In this document: in pieces, positions 5,475 to 7,584 of the stretch | Layout of the letters: each line of letters begins with the position of its first letter | Numbering within the stretch: the first letter of the stretch is position 1 | Assembly: GCA_021849525.1 (NCBI GenBank) | Contig: JAJZSS010000060.1 | Coordinates: 1 to 7,584 of the forward strand | Origin: Chloroflexota bacterium | GTDB lineage: Bacteria > Chloroflexota > Anaerolineae > Anaerolineales > UBA4823 | Direction of reading: 5' to 3' | Length of the DNA stretch: 7,584 nucleotides | Notes under the pieces: generated by a model | Seen by the model: only the letters and a program-made list of their open reading frames with translations | Database searches by the model: none | Told to the model about the DNA's origin: nothing | Position numbers and translations under genes: made by a program

Positions 5475-5854
5475 CACTTCCCACGCGCTGTCCCATCTGC
5501 GGGGGCGAGCTTGAAGTCACCCGCATTCACTGCAACGACTGCAATACAACCATTGAAAGCCGCTTCACCGGCGGCCCATTCAGCCAGCTCACCCGGGAGC
5601 AGCTCGAGTTCGTCGAGACATTCGTCCGGCACGAGGGCAAGATCACCCGTATGGAAACCGAGCTGGGGCTATCCTACCCCACCATTCGTAACCGTCTGCA
5701 CGAAGTCATCCGCGCCCTGGGATACGAGCCTGGCGGCGGGGAAGAAACTCCCGGCCTCTCCCCCGAGGAGCGCCAGCGCATTCTGGAAGACCTGGATAGC
5801 GGGAAGATCAGTGCCGAAAAGGCCATGTTGTTACTGCAAGAGAGCGGAGGCTAA
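5468..5854 (+). CDS. DUF2089 family zinc-ribbon / HTH regulator with C-terminal SHOCT-like module
   Basis: The 128-residue protein matches the DUF2089 layout. An N-terminal zinc ribbon has C8xxC11 (CPICGG) and C22xxC25 (CNDC). A helix-turn-helix-like region spans about residues 44-84, with the recognition segment SYPTIRNRLHEVIRALGYEP (69-88). The C-terminal helical pair at 98-124 (SPEERQRILEDLDSGKISAE) is SHOCT-like, of the type found in YvlB/LiaX proteins. The family is thought to be DNA-binding, but I know of no firmly established regulon, so the role is inferred: a cytoplasmic transcription factor controlling its own operon. Its stop codon is separated from the next ATG by one base, and the next gene's Shine-Dalgarno lies inside this coding sequence, implying translational coupling. 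The start is supported by AGGA at 7 nt. Confidence 0.85.
   Translation: MNTLPTRCPICGGELEVTRIHCNDCNTTIESRFTGGPFSQLTREQLEFVETFVRHEGKITRMETELGLSYPTIRNRLHEVIRALGYEPGGGEETPGLSPEERQRILEDLDSGKISAEKAMLLLQESGG
5846..5850 (+). promoter_or_regulatory. Shine-Dalgarno site deciding the start of the YvlB-like gene
   Basis: GGAGG ends 5 nt before ATG 5856. The same frame is open upstream to about 5511, but that stretch overlaps the DUF2089 gene and lacks family resemblance. This site therefore sets the start at 5856. Confidence 0.8.
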
Positions 5855-5855
5855 G

Positions 5856-7124
5856 ATGAACCAGTTCACTCTCCCCACCAGCCTGGCTCCTGAAGTTACT
5901 TTCAATGTGACCGGCAGCCTCCAGGTCCAGGGCTGGGATCGTCCCGAGATCGCCGTACGCGCCCAATCTGAGTCACTTACAGTCGAAGAAAAAGATGATA
6001 TCGTCGAGATTCGCTGCCAGAGCAACTGCGCGGTGCGCCTGCCCTATGGAACAAACGTGCGCGTATCTCGCGTCCAGGGCGATGCGCGCTTCAAGCTTTT
6101 GGAAGATCAGCTGACAATTGAGCATGTGATGGGTCATTTATCCCTGCGCTCGGTCGCCGAAACCCAGATTGAACAAGTGCAGGGCGATTTGGATGCCAAG
6201 CACATTACCGGAAATCTAAGCGTCGAACGGGTTTTTGGCAACACCTACATCCGTGAAGTCGAGGGGTCCTGTAATATCAACGAGGTGATGGGAAATCTCG
6301 ATCTGCGGAATGTCGAAAATGACATTCAGATCACCGCCCAGGGCAATGCCCGCCTCCGGCTGAGCACCCTGGACGGCAGCCTGTATCGCGTCCGCGCATC
6401 GGGCAATCTCAACTGCCGCATCCCGGATGACGCCAGCGCCCATATCTCCCTCTATGCCGGGTCTGGCGACATCTCCCTGCAGCTTCCCAACCAGCCCCGC
6501 AACATCCAGTCGAGCAGGCACGAATTCAGTCTGGCTGAAGGTCTGGTGGAGATTGATCTCTCGGCAGATGGGAACCTCTTCCTGGGTGCTCAAAATGTGG
6601 TTGCCTCCGACGAAAATCTGGAAGGCATGGAATCAGAGATTGACAACCTGTCGGAGAGCTTCAGCCAGCAGATTAACCAGCAAATTGAAAGTCAGATCGA
6701 AACCCAAATGGAAGCCCTGACCCGCCAGCTTAACGAACAAATGGCCAATATTTCGAATGTGTTGGGCAAGTCCTGGCTGCCTCCAGAAGAAAGTCAGCGA
6801 ATCATGGAACGCGCCCGCCTGGATAGTGAGCGCGCGACCGCCCGCGCTCAGGAGCGTATGCGCCGGACACAGGAAAAGATGGAAGCCAAGTTAGAGGCCT
6901 CCCGGCGCCGGGCTGAACTCAAAGCCCAGGCTGCTCTGCGCCGCCAGCAGGCTGCCAACCGCCGCGGCCGGACCTTCGAATGGACTCCCCCATCGCCAGC
7001 ACCGGCTAAAGAAACCGTCTCGGATGAAGAACGCTTGCTCATCCTGCGTATGCTCGAACAGAAGAAGATCACATTACAAGAAGCGGAAGAGCTGCTGGCT
7101 GCCCTCGAGGGCAAGAACGGATAA
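5856..7124 (+). CDS. YvlB/LiaX-like protein: DUF4097-type beta-solenoid, coiled coil, C-terminal SHOCT-like module
   Basis: The 422-residue product has no signal peptide or membrane segment and should be cytoplasmic. Residues about 14-245 form short beta-strand repeats of roughly 20 residues built on 'V.G.L.l..v', for example VQGDLDAKHITGNLSVERV (108-126). This fits the DUF4097 (adhesin-like) solenoid of YvlB/LiaX. Residues 255-370 are strongly helical and charged, rich in Gln/Glu then Arg/Lys, and likely a long coiled coil. After a Pro-rich hinge (377-385), SDEERLLILRMLEQKKITLQ (389-408) begins a SHOCT-like helical pair ending near 418. In B. subtilis YvlB and enterococcal LiaX, as I recall them, the SHOCT-like part is N-terminal, so the order is reversed here. 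LiaX is linked to envelope-stress sensing; a similar role is inferred. The gene lies between the DUF2089 regulator (1-nt gap) and a membrane-protein gene (5-nt gap) in one operon. Three cysteines (C54, C58, C139) and C187 have no obvious role. Confidence 0.8.
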   Translation: MNQFTLPTSLAPEVTFNVTGSLQVQGWDRPEIAVRAQSESLTVEEKDDIVEIRCQSNCAVRLPYGTNVRVSRVQGDARFKLLEDQLTIEHVMGHLSLRSVAETQIEQVQGDLDAKHITGNLSVERVFGNTYIREVEGSCNINEVMGNLDLRNVENDIQITAQGNARLRLSTLDGSLYRVRASGNLNCRIPDDASAHISLYAGSGDISLQLPNQPRNIQSSRHEFSLAEGLVEIDLSADGNLFLGAQNVVASDENLEGMESEIDNLSESFSQQINQQIESQIETQMEALTRQLNEQMANISNVLGKSWLPPEESQRIMERARLDSERATARAQERMRRTQEKMEAKLEASRRRAELKAQAALRRQQAANRRGRTFEWTPPSPAPAKETVSDEERLLILRMLEQKKITLQEAEELLAALEGKNG

Positions 7125-7129
7125 ATCCC

Positions 7130-7584
7130 ATGTCCAACGAACCGCTGCGCATGCAGATCCTGAATATGATCGAGCGGGGGGATATCAGCGCGGAGGAAGG
7201 TCTGCGCTGGCTGGAAGCGCTGGCTAAAAATTCCTCTGAGCTCCCATCCCCAGAAGGGCTAACTCCAGAGAGGCTTGCTCCAGAGGAGCTTGCAGCAAAC
7301 GGGCCGGAGAACAGCCCGGGTATGGCCATCCCAGAAACACAGACCGCCGCCGCGGATGTCGTCGAGACACCCATCCATCCCGCCGACCAACTGCCCTTCG
7401 ACGCCGCCCGCATCCGCCGTTACTGGGTTGTACCGCTCTGGATCGGGGTAGGCGTCACCGTGATCGCCGGCCTGCTGATGTACTGGGCCAACCAGGCTCA
7501 GGGAATCGGCTTCTGGTTTGCCTGCGCCAGCGTGCCATTTATTTTTGGTTTGCTGCTCATCATGCCGGGGGTGCAGTGCCCTTC
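7130..7584 (+). CDS. Membrane protein with N-terminal SHOCT-like module (truncated by window edge)
   Basis: The frame runs open from ATG 7130 to the edge, giving 151 complete codons. Residues 4-31 (EPLRMQILNMIERGDISAEE and onward) form the same helical pair as in the two upstream proteins. An acidic, Pro-rich linker (35-90) with PEGLTPERLAPEELAANGPE follows. Two hydrophobic helices are visible: about 99-120 and 126-147. The basic stretch RIRR (94-97) just before the first helix predicts a cytoplasmic N-terminus by the positive-inside rule, so the SHOCT-like module faces the cytosol. The gene begins 5 nt after the upstream stop and has only a weak ribosome site, which suggests translational coupling; a later ATG at 7151 would remove part of the module and is less likely. 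No family name is assigned because the C-terminus is missing. Confidence 0.75.
   Translation, partial: MSNEPLRMQILNMIERGDISAEEGLRWLEALAKNSSELPSPEGLTPERLAPEELAANGPENSPGMAIPETQTAAADVVETPIHPADQLPFDAARIRRYWVVPLWIGVGVTVIAGLLMYWANQAQGIGFWFACASVPFIFGLLLIMPGVQCP

Noticed and set aside
5511..5855. N-terminal extension of the YvlB-like reading frame
   Set aside because: It overlaps the DUF2089 gene in another frame, its residues are low in family resemblance, and a GGAGG site sits 5 nt before the ATG at 5856.

Overview
The window reads as a GC-rich bacterial chromosome segment. It is most likely from a Chloroflexota (Anaerolineae-like) genome. That assignment rests on the protein style alone: proline/threonine-rich lipoproteins carrying LysM plus a C-terminal peptidase with 'TGGPH...ALDFAP...HPSCEGG...GTHxH' motifs, and a DUF2089/YvlB-type operon. 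No rRNA or other phylogenetic marker is present, so it is an inference. I see no mobile element, CRISPR array or tRNA.

Layout. (1) At the left edge (1-288, minus strand) lies the N-terminal 96 residues of a glutamate formimidoyltransferase (histidine degradation or folate C1 metabolism), transcribed out of the window. (2) A 201-bp divergent intergenic region (289-489) holds a promoter in each direction. A perfect 12-bp palindrome fills the spacer of the minus-strand promoter. (3) Three consecutive plus-strand paralogues (490-2058, 2077-3675, 3773-5272) encode secreted lipoproteins with one architecture: lipobox, Pro/Thr linker, LysM, a lysozyme/transglycosylase-like middle domain, and an M23A-like zinc metallopeptidase. 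Genes 1 and 2 are 18 nt apart and probably co-transcribed. Gene 3 has its own promoter, whose -35 box overlaps the stop codon of gene 2. (4) A 195-bp AT-rich gap (5273-5467) carries a full-consensus sigma-70-type promoter surrounded by palindromic operator-like sites. (5) A second operon follows: a DUF2089 zinc-ribbon/HTH regulator (5468-5854), a YvlB/LiaX-like beta-solenoid plus coiled-coil protein (5856-7124), and a two-or-more-TM membrane protein cut by the right edge (7130-7584).

How they may work together. The triplet is a set of envelope-anchored cell-wall-binding and probably cell-wall-cleaving enzymes. In all three the zinc-ligand pattern is intact, while the lysozyme-like domain appears to lack its catalytic Glu. 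The second operon resembles envelope-stress modules such as B. subtilis yvlABCD and enterococcal liaXYZ. Each of its three proteins carries one copy of the same short helical SHOCT-like module, at the C-terminus of the first two and the N-terminus of the third. I infer that a DNA-binding protein, a cytoplasmic scaffold and a membrane protein share a common docking module, and that the palindromes around the promoter serve autoregulation. The functional link between the cell-wall enzymes and this operon is proximity only.
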